Positions 7,910 to 14,642 of a stretch of 29,861 bases of DNA are shown one piece after another (positions within the stretch are counted from its first letter, which is position 1; every line of letters begins with the position of its first letter). The translations under genes and the position numbers were made by a program. The stretch is from the NCBI GenBank assembly GCA_035648415.1, contig DASRLO010000034.1, positions 1 through 29,861 on the forward strand, written 5' to 3'. Below the pieces are notes generated by a model. It ran no database searches. It saw only the letters and a program-made list of their open reading frames with translations, and had not been told where the DNA came from. This DNA comes from DATARH01 sp035648415 (GTDB lineage: Bacteria > Pseudomonadota > Alphaproteobacteria > ATCC43930 > CGMCC-115725).

Positions 7910-8653
7910 TTAGCGGGCGTTTTCGAGCTGGTCGATGAGCGGATCGAGCTTTGCCGCGAGCAGCTTGTACCCGGCGCCCGTGAAATGCAGCAGATCGGGG
8001 GAGAGCTTGGTGCTGAGCACCCCGTTGCTGTCGAGCAGCACGCCACCGATATCGGCGTAGACGATCATTTTGCCATCCGCGCAGCTCTGGATCAGCTGAT
8101 TGACAGCGCCAACCCCCTCACGCATTGGGTCGTCCTTGGTGGCGCCGCGCGGCCACAATCCCAACAACAAAATGCGGGTGTTCGGAAGCTTCTGCCGCAA
8201 GCGGATGAGCACCGCGCGAACTCCCTGTGCCGTGACCTCGGGCGTGCGGCCGGCTGGCAAATCGTCAGTGCCGATCAGAACGACGACGACCTCTGGCACC
8301 GGCCCTGCGAGAGTGCCGTGGTCGAGCCTCCACAACAATTGGTCGGTGCGGTCGCCGGCGACCCCGGCGCTGAGCACGCCGCGCGGTGCGAGGTTGGTGT
8401 CCCATATCGGCTTGGCGTCCCACAAATCCAAATCCCAACGCTGGACAAGGGAATCGCCGAGGAACAGCACCCGGTAGGGCTGGGTTTTGACCGCGGCGTT
8501 GACCTGCTCGACAATCGGAATAGCCCAGGATTCGGTGCGTGGCGCGGGCGGATCGAGCGCGGTCGGGGTAAACGGGCCGCATTTGACCTGCGCCTGGGCG
8601 GCGCCGGTGAGCGCGATGATCAGAACGGCGGCGGCACGCGCGGCAAACCTCAT
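7910..8653 (-). CDS. Secreted SGNH/GDSL hydrolase, second tandem copy with altered block III
   Basis: A 247-residue paralogue of the 7071-7865 gene, with long identical stretches such as AAVKTQPYRVLFLGDS, VRAVLIRLRQKLP and STKLSPDLLHFTGAGYK. ATG 8653 gives a signal peptide (MRFAARAAAVLIIALTGAAQAQ); the much longer open frame upstream runs through the dioxygenase gene on the other strand and is a shadow. Ser68 (FLGDSL), Gly100 (GVAGDRT), Asp220 and His223 are kept, but block III reads GTDD instead of GTND, so the usual oxyanion-hole Asn is Asp130. Activity may be altered or lost. It is divergent from the TauD-type gene, with a 78-base shared upstream region. Confidence 0.9.
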   Translation of the reverse strand: MRFAARAAAVLIIALTGAAQAQVKCGPFTPTALDPPAPRTESWAIPIVEQVNAAVKTQPYRVLFLGDSLVQRWDLDLWDAKPIWDTNLAPRGVLSAGVAGDRTDQLLWRLDHGTLAGPVPEVVVVLIGTDDLPAGRTPEVTAQGVRAVLIRLRQKLPNTRILLLGLWPRGATKDDPMREGVGAVNQLIQSCADGKMIVYADIGGVLLDSNGVLSTKLSPDLLHFTGAGYKLLAAKLDPLIDQLENAR

Positions 8654-8731
8654 CCGAAAAACTCCCAATTGACCGCGAGACCGGGGTCCCGCATGGCGAT
8701 AAGATATCGCCAAAGCCTGGAAAGACGAACG

Positions 8732-9580
8732 ATGCCTCTGGAATTTCGGCCGTTGCAGGGCGAGTTTGCCGCCGAGGTGATCGGCGCTCCGGCGGACCTC
8801 CGGGTCGACGACGCGGCCCTCGCCGCAATCGAGGCGGCGTGGTTCCGCCACGGGATCCTGGTGTTCCGCGACCTCGCCATGAGGCCCGAGGACCACGTCG
8901 CGTTCACCCGGCGGCTGGGGCAGCCGCACATCATGGCGCCGGGCGACTTCAACCTCCCCGACCACCCCGAGGTTTGGGTCGTCGGCAATGCCGAGGAAAA
9001 CGGCAAGCCGCTGGGCTTGCGCGGGGCCGGCATGGGGTTCCACACCGATGGCGAGGACAAGACAATCCCCAACGCCGGCTCGTTTCTTTACGCGCGAATG
9101 GTGCCGCCGGAAGGCGGCGACACGCTCTTCGCCGACATGGTCGCGGCCTATGCGGCGCTGCCCGACGATGTCCGCGCGAAGATCGCCGGCAAACGGGCGC
9201 GCTTCAGCCGGGCCGAGATGCACCGCGTCAACTATCCCGACATGCGGCCCTATACGGCCGAGGAGCTGGCGGCGCGGCCGGATGTGTTCCACCCGCTCGC
9301 CCGGCGGCACGACCGCAGCGGGCGGGTCTCGCTCTATGTCGGCCGCTGGGCCTGCGACATCGAGGGGATGCCGGCCGAGGAGGGCCGCGCGCTCGTCCAA
9401 TATCTCCAGGAATTCGCGCGGCAGGAGCGCTTCGTCTATCGCCATTGCTGGCGCGACGGCGACGCGGTGCTGTGGGACAACCGCTGCACCCAGCACTGCG
9501 CGACCCCGTTCGACGAGGCGCGCCACACCCGCCTCATGCACCGCACCACGCTCGAAGGCGCCGCTCCGATCATGGCGTGA
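8732..9580 (+). CDS. TauD/TfdA-family Fe(II)/2-oxoglutarate dioxygenase
   Basis: A 282-residue cytoplasmic dioxygenase of the TauD/TfdA family. These enzymes use Fe(II), O2 and 2-oxoglutarate to hydroxylate small molecules such as taurine, aryloxyacetates or related acids. The iron ligands are visible as His104-x-Asp106 in GFHTDGED and distal His255 in TQHCATPF; Arg271 in RLMHRTT is the probable 2-oxoglutarate carboxylate ligand. WDNRCTQH and the N-terminal FRHGILVFRDL are typical of the family. ATG 8732 is chosen because the start MPLEFRPLQGEFAAEV matches the family opening; the longer frame from 7892 is the shadow of the SGNH gene. The substrate cannot be read from sequence. The neighbouring hydrolases could feed it with acids or alcohols, but this is only contextual. 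Confidence 0.9.
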   Translation: MPLEFRPLQGEFAAEVIGAPADLRVDDAALAAIEAAWFRHGILVFRDLAMRPEDHVAFTRRLGQPHIMAPGDFNLPDHPEVWVVGNAEENGKPLGLRGAGMGFHTDGEDKTIPNAGSFLYARMVPPEGGDTLFADMVAAYAALPDDVRAKIAGKRARFSRAEMHRVNYPDMRPYTAEELAARPDVFHPLARRHDRSGRVSLYVGRWACDIEGMPAEEGRALVQYLQEFARQERFVYRHCWRDGDAVLWDNRCTQHCATPFDEARHTRLMHRTTLEGAAPIMA

Positions 9581-9591
9581 CCGCTGTTATC

Positions 9592-9669
9592 GTCATTCCC
9601 GCGCAGGCGGGAATCCAGGACTGGCGACGGAATGGGCGCCCCTGGGCCACCGCTTGCGTGGGGGTGACG
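9592..9669. repeat. Palindromic intergenic repeat, GTCATTCCCGC type
   Basis: Begins GTCATTCCCGC and ends with its degenerate complement GTGGGGGTGAC. The left half holds an 8-bp stem, ATTCCCGC (9595-9602) with GCGGGAAT (9607-9614), over a 4-base loop. This layout matches a very widespread proteobacterial intergenic repeat. It fills nearly the whole gap between the dioxygenase and the first MetX-like hydrolase, ending about 20 bases before the latter's start. Confidence 0.8.
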
Positions 9670-9692
9670 AACATCAAATGGGAGAACCGCCG

Positions 9693-10727
9693 ATGACCGC
9701 CGCAAAATGGCCGAACTACCGGGAAGCCGATTTCATCCTCAAGGATTACCGCTTCGCCAGCGGCGAGGTCTTGCCCGAGCTGAAGCTGCATTACCGCACG
9801 ATGGGCGTGCCGCGGCGCGATGCGGCGGGCAAGATCGTCAACGGCGTGCTGCTGCTGCAGGGCAATACCGGGACCGGCGAGAACTGGCTGCGCCCGAGCC
9901 TCGCCGACGAGCTGTTCGGGCCGGGCCAGCCGCTCGACGCGCGCGACTATTTCATCATCATGCAGGACGCGCTGGGGCGCGGCGGGTCGGCGAAGCCGTC
10001 GGACGGGCTCATGGGCAACTTCCCGCATTACCGCTACCGCGACATGGTCGACAGCGGTTATCGCCTCATTACCGAGGGGCTCGGCGTCAGCCATTTGCGC
10101 CTGGTGATCGGCAGCTCGATGGGCGGGATGCACGCCTGGATGTGGGCAGAGATGTACCCCGATCTGATGGATGGGGTGGTGCCGATCTCGTGCCAGCCGG
10201 TGCAGATCAGCGGCCGCAACTGGCTCGGCCGCCGCGCCGCCGCCGAGGCGATCCGCAACGATCCCGACTGGAAGGGCGGCTTCTACGACACCAATCCGCG
10301 CCACTACATCTACAGCGCGGCCGGGAATTTCGGGGTCGAGAGCCCGACCCGCATCCAGGAGATGGCGCCGACCCTTGCCGCCGCCGACGCGCTCTACGAG
10401 CGCCGGCTCGCCGAGGCCGCCAAGGGCGACGCCAACAACCAGCTCTGGGCGATCGAGGCGATCCGGGATTACGACCCGGAGCCCGGCCTCGACAAGATCG
10501 CCGCCCGGGTGCTGCTGATCAACGATGCCGAGGACCACGCCAACCCGCCCGAGCTCGGCACCGTCGAGCGCGCGATGCAGCGGGTGAAGCACGGCCGCTA
10601 CGTGCTGATCCCGGCCGGCCCCGACACGCACGGGCATTTCAGCCATTTCTACGCGACATTGTGGAAGCCGTATTTGATCGAGTTCATGGCGACGCTGGGG
10701 CCGGCCAGGGCCGAGGCGGCGGAGTGA
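9693..10727 (+). CDS. MetX-fold alpha/beta hydrolase, cytoplasmic copy
   Basis: A 344-residue alpha/beta hydrolase of the homoserine O-acetyltransferase-like group. The nucleophile elbow is IGSSMGGMHAW (Ser142); the acid is probably Asp281 in AEDHANPP, equivalent to the Asp-x-x-x-Pro site of MetX, and the base is His313 or His315 in DTHGHFSHF. LLLQGNTGTGENW and DALGRGGSAKPSDG form the oxyanion-side loops. Despite the MetX-like core, its tandem copy and accessory context argue against a housekeeping methionine role; an esterase or acyltransferase with an unknown substrate is more likely. There is no signal peptide from ATG 9693, which has a GGAGAA ribosome binding site; the frame upstream to 8988 is a shadow of the dioxygenase. 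It is followed by a secreted paralogue. Confidence 0.88.
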   Translation: MTAAKWPNYREADFILKDYRFASGEVLPELKLHYRTMGVPRRDAAGKIVNGVLLLQGNTGTGENWLRPSLADELFGPGQPLDARDYFIIMQDALGRGGSAKPSDGLMGNFPHYRYRDMVDSGYRLITEGLGVSHLRLVIGSSMGGMHAWMWAEMYPDLMDGVVPISCQPVQISGRNWLGRRAAAEAIRNDPDWKGGFYDTNPRHYIYSAAGNFGVESPTRIQEMAPTLAAADALYERRLAEAAKGDANNQLWAIEAIRDYDPEPGLDKIAARVLLINDAEDHANPPELGTVERAMQRVKHGRYVLIPAGPDTHGHFSHFYATLWKPYLIEFMATLGPARAEAAE

Positions 10728-10752
10728 ACGCGCGGCGAAGCCGCTTTGATTT

Positions 10753-10822
10753 TCACAATGAGACAGTGAGGCGGTGAGATTCTGAGTGACGGCAATCTCA
10801 CTGCCTCGCTGCCTTATTGTGA
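10753..10822. repeat. 29-bp inverted repeat between the two MetX-like genes
   Basis: The arm at 10753-10781 (begins TCACAATGAGACAGTGAGG) pairs with 10794-10822 (ends CTGCCTTATTGTGA) with 25 of 29 positions matching, around a 12-base spacer. The arm resembles the outer end of the long inverted repeat at 20617-20845, so both probably belong to one dispersed family. It lies between co-directional paralogues and could fold in the transcript. Confidence 0.75.
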
Positions 10823-10865
10823 CTCTTTGACGCTACGCCCGGGTTTAGGGAAAGGAACGCTCGCG

Positions 10866-11957
10866 ATGTCGATCCGCGTATTGTTGGCTGTTGTGTGGGT
10901 AGCCTTCGCGGCGCCAGCGCTCGCCGCCGAGGTCAACACCGACTGGCCCGGCTATCGCGAGGGCGATTACGTCGTCAAGGACTACAAATTCGTCAGCGGC
11001 GAGAGCCTGCCCGAGCTGAAGCTGCATTACCGGACGATCGGCACCGCCAAGAAGAACGCCGGCGGCGAGATCGTCAACGGCGTGCTGCTGCTGCAGGGCA
11101 ACACCGGCACCGGCGCCAACTGGTTCCGGCCGAGCTTGGCCGACGAGTTGTTCAAGGCCGGGCAGCCGCTCGACCCGGCCAAGTATTACATCATCATGCC
11201 GGACGCGCCCGGCCGCGGCGGGTCGTCGAAGCCGTCGGACGGGCTCAAGGGCAATTTCCCGCATTATCGCTACCACGACATGGTCGATGCGACGCACCGG
11301 CTGGTGACGGACGGGCTCAAGGTCGCGCATCTGCGCCTCGTCATCGGCAGCTCGCTCGGCTGCATGCAGCAATTTCTGTGGGCCGAGATGTATCCCGACC
11401 TGATGGACGGCACCGTCGGCATGTCGTGCCAGCCGGTCGAGATCAGCGGCCGCAACTACATGCTGCGCCACGGCGCGGCCGAGGCGATCCGCCACGACCC
11501 CGACTGGAACAACGGCAATTACGACAAGAACCCGAGCCACTACGAATATGCGGCGGCGGGCAACGATTTGACCGAAAGCCCGGTGCGCATCCAGGAAGAG
11601 GCGCCGACCATGGAGGCGGCCAAGGCGCTCTACGACAAGCGCCTAGCGCAGATCCAAAAGGGCGACGCCAACAACACGCTCTACGAGCTCGAGTCGATCT
11701 ACGACTACAGCCCGGAAGCCGATTTGCCGAAGATCAAGGCCCATGTGCTGCTGATCAACAATGTCGAGGATTTCGCCGATCCGCCAACGCTCGGCACAGT
11801 GGAGCGGGCGATGAAGAAGATCGCCCACGGCACCTACGTGCTGACCCCGTACGGCAAGGACACGCACGGCCATTTCACCCATTATTACGCGGCGGTGTGG
11901 AAGCCCTATCTGGTGAAGTTCATGGCCTCGCTGCCGCCGGCGCCGGCTGGGAGGTAA
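10866..11957 (+). CDS. MetX-fold alpha/beta hydrolase, secreted copy
   Basis: A 363-residue paralogue of the preceding gene, alignable almost end to end, but carrying a signal peptide (MSIRVLLAVVWVAFAAPALA, cleavage near residue 20). It should therefore work in the periplasm or outside. The nucleophile elbow is GSSLGCMQQF (Ser163), with a Cys where the other copy has Gly after GSSxG. The acid is probably Asp302 in VEDFADPP, and the base is His334 or His336 in DTHGHFTHY. ATG 10866 is preceded by AAAGGAA; the slightly longer frame from 10827 would bury the signal peptide. An export signal on a MetX-like protein is evidence against a role in methionine synthesis. The substrate is unknown; hydrolysis or transacylation of an acyl ester or lactone is plausible. 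Confidence 0.88.
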   Translation: MSIRVLLAVVWVAFAAPALAAEVNTDWPGYREGDYVVKDYKFVSGESLPELKLHYRTIGTAKKNAGGEIVNGVLLLQGNTGTGANWFRPSLADELFKAGQPLDPAKYYIIMPDAPGRGGSSKPSDGLKGNFPHYRYHDMVDATHRLVTDGLKVAHLRLVIGSSLGCMQQFLWAEMYPDLMDGTVGMSCQPVEISGRNYMLRHGAAEAIRHDPDWNNGNYDKNPSHYEYAAAGNDLTESPVRIQEEAPTMEAAKALYDKRLAQIQKGDANNTLYELESIYDYSPEADLPKIKAHVLLINNVEDFADPPTLGTVERAMKKIAHGTYVLTPYGKDTHGHFTHYYAAVWKPYLVKFMASLPPAPAGR

Positions 11958-11975
11958 GGGTGGACCAGCGCCGTG

Positions 11976-12047
11976 TGCGTCCTTCGAGACGCCCGCCGCG
12001 CGGGCTGCTCATCAGGAGCGCCTGAGGGGCGCGTCTCGAAGGGCGCA
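11976..12047. repeat. Palindromic repeat, CCTTCGAGACGC type
   Basis: The outer arms TGCGTCCTTCGAGACGCC (from 11976) and, in reverse complement, TGCGCCCTTCGAGACGCG (to 12047) match at 16 of 18 positions. The centre holds CTCATCAGGAGCGCCTGAGG. A half copy of the same family is at 29697-29727. It lies between the secreted MetX-like gene and queE. Confidence 0.75.
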
Positions 12048-12078
12048 TTGTGAACAATCCAACTGCCCGGCAAGCCAG

Positions 12079-12711
12079 ATGAGCTACGCGGTCAAGGAGA
12101 TCTTCTACACCTTGCAGGGCGAGGGCGCGCTGACCGGCCGCCCTGCCGTCTTCTGCCGGTTTGCCGGCTGCAATCTGTGGTCGGGCCGCGAGGAGGACCG
12201 CGCCGCCGCGGCCTGCACGTTCTGTGACACCGACTTTGTCGGCACCGGCGGCACCGAAGGCGGCCGCTACGCCGACGCCGACGCGCTCGCCGATAAGATC
12301 GCCGCGCTGTGGCCGGGCGGACGGCGCGCGAAATTCGTCGTCTGCACCGGCGGCGAGCCGCTGCTGCAGCTTGATTCGCCGCTGATCGAGGCGCTGCACC
12401 GGCGCGGCTTCGAGATCGCGGTCGAGACCAATGGCACAATCCCGCTACCGCCCGACCTCGACTGGGTCTGCGTCAGTCCGAAGGGCGATAACGCGCTCGC
12501 CGTCACGGCCGGCGACGAGCTGAAGGTGGTCGTGCCGCAGCAGGGGCTGGACCCGCTCGCCTTCGCTGAGCTCGCCTTCCGCCGCTTTTCGGTGCAGCCG
12601 ATGGACGGGCCCGAGAGCGCCCGCAACACCGAGCTGGCGATCCGCTTCTGCCTCGATCACCCGCAATGGCGGCTCAGCCTGCAGACCCACAAGGTGACCG
12701 GCATCCGGTAA
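12079..12711 (+). CDS. queE: 7-carboxy-7-deazaguanine synthase
   Basis: A 210-residue radical SAM enzyme that converts 6-carboxytetrahydropterin to 7-carboxy-7-deazaguanine in the pathway to preQ0 and queuosine. The N-terminal VKEIFYTLQGEG motif is diagnostic of QueE. The cluster motif is not the classical CX3CX2C but CX14CX2C (Cys31, Cys46, Cys49), the extended form known from some proteobacterial QueE proteins. CTGGEPLLQ binds SAM, and VETNGTIPLP and CVSPKG follow. The C-terminus QTHKVTGIR matches the family. No queC or queD is visible nearby, so it appears as a single gene here. It converges on the lpxL-like gene with only 13 bases between the two stops. Confidence 0.95.
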   Translation: MSYAVKEIFYTLQGEGALTGRPAVFCRFAGCNLWSGREEDRAAAACTFCDTDFVGTGGTEGGRYADADALADKIAALWPGGRRAKFVVCTGGEPLLQLDSPLIEALHRRGFEIAVETNGTIPLPPDLDWVCVSPKGDNALAVTAGDELKVVVPQQGLDPLAFAELAFRRFSVQPMDGPESARNTELAIRFCLDHPQWRLSLQTHKVTGIR

Positions 12712-12724
12712 CCCTCTCCGTTCC

Positions 12725-13633
12725 TCAATCCGGCCAGCGCCGGTGCAGCCAGAACCATTGTTCGGGCCGCTCGCGGATCCACGCTTCGAGCGTCCGGTTG
12801 ACGTTCGTCATCAGCGCCAGCGTACCGGCCTCGCGGTCGCCGCTGTCGGGCAGCTCCAGCTTCGGATAGACGGTGAGCTGGAAGCGCGCGCCGCGCAGGC
12901 GCTCGACGCGCACCGGCAGCACGTCGCAGTCGAAGCGCAGCGCCAGCACCGCCAGCGCCGGCGCGGTCATCGCCTGGCGCCCGAAAAACGGCACCGCGAT
13001 GCCGTCGTTCAATTTCTGGTCGACGAGCAGGCTCAGATGGCCGCCGCGCCGCAGCGCCGCGACGGCGCGGCGCGACGCTACCGCGCCTTTCGGGATCAGC
13101 TCGCCCAAATCGCCGCGCAGCCGCGCCAGCATCCGGTCGACCAGCGGGTTGTTGGCGGCGCGGTAGATCTGCGCGATGTCGAGGCCGAATTGACCGCCGG
13201 CGAGCGCGGCGATCTCCCAATTGCCGAGATGCCCCGAGAACATGATGACTTGCCGCTTCGCGGCGAGCGCGCGCTCCAGATTGTCGAGGCCCGCCACCTC
13301 GACGCGGCCGTCCCCGGCGAACACCTTGATTCGGTGCAAATGCGGATATTCGAAGGCGACCCGGCCGAGATTGTCCCACATGCCGCGCAGGATCGCATCG
13401 ATCCGGGCGGCCCCGAGCTCGGGCAGCGCGGTTTCGAGGTTGCTCCGCGCGCGCTTGCCGATGCCGAGACGCGGCCCGATTCGGCGCGCCACCGCGCCGC
13501 CCAGCGCGGACGACCAGTCGACCGGCAGCATGCCGAGGATCCTGATCCCGACCGCGGCGACCCAGGCCTCGACGCGGTAGGTCCAGGGTACCGCTTCCGG
13601 CGGGGTCTCAGGCGCGGACGGCGCGTCCGCCAT
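12725..13633 (-). CDS. LpxL/HtrB-family lipid A late acyltransferase
   Basis: A 302-residue membrane-associated acyltransferase of the LpxL/LpxM family, which adds secondary acyl chains to Kdo-lipid A from acyl-ACP at the inner face of the inner membrane. The catalytic HX4E is seen in FSGHLGNWEIAAL (His135, Glu140). VDQKLNDGIAVPFFGRQAMTAPALAVLALRF and the C-terminal PEQWFWLHRRWPD are hallmark segments. ATG 13633 is internal to the 3' end of lpxK, with a 26-base overlap; the open frame up to 13813 is an lpxK shadow. It is the last gene of the msbA-to-lpxL operon, so translational coupling to lpxK is likely. Which acyl position and chain length it uses cannot be told from sequence. Confidence 0.9.
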   Translation of the reverse strand: MADAPSAPETPPEAVPWTYRVEAWVAAVGIRILGMLPVDWSSALGGAVARRIGPRLGIGKRARSNLETALPELGAARIDAILRGMWDNLGRVAFEYPHLHRIKVFAGDGRVEVAGLDNLERALAAKRQVIMFSGHLGNWEIAALAGGQFGLDIAQIYRAANNPLVDRMLARLRGDLGELIPKGAVASRRAVAALRRGGHLSLLVDQKLNDGIAVPFFGRQAMTAPALAVLALRFDCDVLPVRVERLRGARFQLTVYPKLELPDSGDREAGTLALMTNVNRTLEAWIRERPEQWFWLHRRWPD

Positions 13634-14642
13634 CGCCGATCCGGTCAATGAGCGGCGCCAGCAGGGCGTCGAGCGCGCTCTCGTCGCGCCAGCGCAACTC
13701 GACCGCGAGCACCGCGATGCCGGCGCGCTCACTCGGCGGCAGCCGCACCCAATCCTTGGCCGTCGTGACCAGCGGCGCGCCCGTGCGCTCCGCGTCGCGG
13801 CGCAAGGCGGCAAGTTCGTCGGCGCGGAAGAAATGGTGGTCGGGAAACGCCCGTGTCGCGGCGAGCTTGGCGCCGAGCCGGCGCAGCGTGGCGAAAAATT
13901 TCTCCGGCCGACCGATGCCGGCGAAGGCGACCACCGGCTGGCCGGCGAAGCGCTCGCCGTCCACCGGCTCCAGCGCGGCCCGCAGCACCGGGCGGTCGAT
14001 TGGCGCGAGGCCCAAGAGCTGAACGACGCTGGGCGGCACGGCGCTGGGCTCGATGCCGCCGCCGCCGTCGATCAACACGATCGCGTCGGCGCGGGCCAGC
14101 CCGGACGGGATGCGCTCGCGCAACGGCCCCGCCGGGATCAGCCGGCGATTGCCGAAGCCATAGGCGGCATCGACCACGACCAGCGACAGGTCTTTCGCGA
14201 CATGCGGGTTCTGAAAGCCGTCGTCGAGCAGGATCGCCTGCGCCCCCGCGTCAACCGCCGCGCGCACGCCGGCGGCGCGGTCGCGCGCCACCCAGCACCG
14301 CGCCCGGCCGGCGGCGAGCAGCGCCTCGTCGCCGACCGCTGCCGCATCGTGGATTGCCGGATCGGCTCGCGCCGGCCCGCCCAGCCGTCCGCCATAGCCG
14401 CGCGTCACGATATGCGCGTCGATCCCCCGCCGTGCGAGGATCGCGACAAGCGACAGCACCACCGGCGTCTTGCCCGAGCCGCCCGCGACAAGATTGCCGA
14501 CGCAGATGACCGGCACCGGGGCGCGATACGGGCGCGCGACGGCACGGCGCAGTCTTCCGGCGGCGTCGAACGCGGCGCCGACGGGCGCGAGCAATCCCGC
14601 GACCAAACCGGGCGGCTCGCTCCAGAAATCAGGCGTGCGCAT
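13608..14642 (-). CDS. lpxK: Tetraacyldisaccharide 4'-kinase
   Basis: LpxK phosphorylates the 4' position of the lipid A disaccharide precursor using ATP at the inner membrane. The 344-residue protein opens with MRTPDFWSEPPGLVAGLLAPVGA. It carries the P-loop VGNLVAGGSGKTP (residues 48-60), TRGYGGRL, GDEALL, the LDDGFQNPH segment with conserved acidic residues, RRLIPAGPLRE and the C-terminal VTTAKDWVRLP motif. Length and order match the family. It overlaps waaA upstream by 14 bases and the lpxL-like gene downstream by 26 bases, indicating a single transcript with coupled translation. The upstream waaA and msbA partners support the assignment. Confidence 0.96.
   Translation of the reverse strand: MRTPDFWSEPPGLVAGLLAPVGAAFDAAGRLRRAVARPYRAPVPVICVGNLVAGGSGKTPVVLSLVAILARRGIDAHIVTRGYGGRLGGPARADPAIHDAAAVGDEALLAAGRARCWVARDRAAGVRAAVDAGAQAILLDDGFQNPHVAKDLSLVVVDAAYGFGNRRLIPAGPLRERIPSGLARADAIVLIDGGGGIEPSAVPPSVVQLLGLAPIDRPVLRAALEPVDGERFAGQPVVAFAGIGRPEKFFATLRRLGAKLAATRAFPDHHFFRADELAALRRDAERTGAPLVTTAKDWVRLPPSERAGIAVLAVELRWRDESALDALLAPLIDRIGDGGRAVRA

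Noticed and set aside
8654..9541. Long N-terminal extension of the second SGNH gene
   Set aside because: It runs antisense through the dioxygenase gene. ATG 8653 gives a proper signal peptide.
9693..11957. Genuine homoserine O-acetyltransferases for methionine synthesis
   Set aside because: Fold and nucleophile motif fit, but the tandem copies, the signal peptide on one and the lack of methionine genes nearby make this name unsafe.
13634..13813. N-terminal extension of the LpxL-like gene
   Set aside because: The extension is an out-of-frame reading of lpxK and is Arg/Cys-rich without family character.
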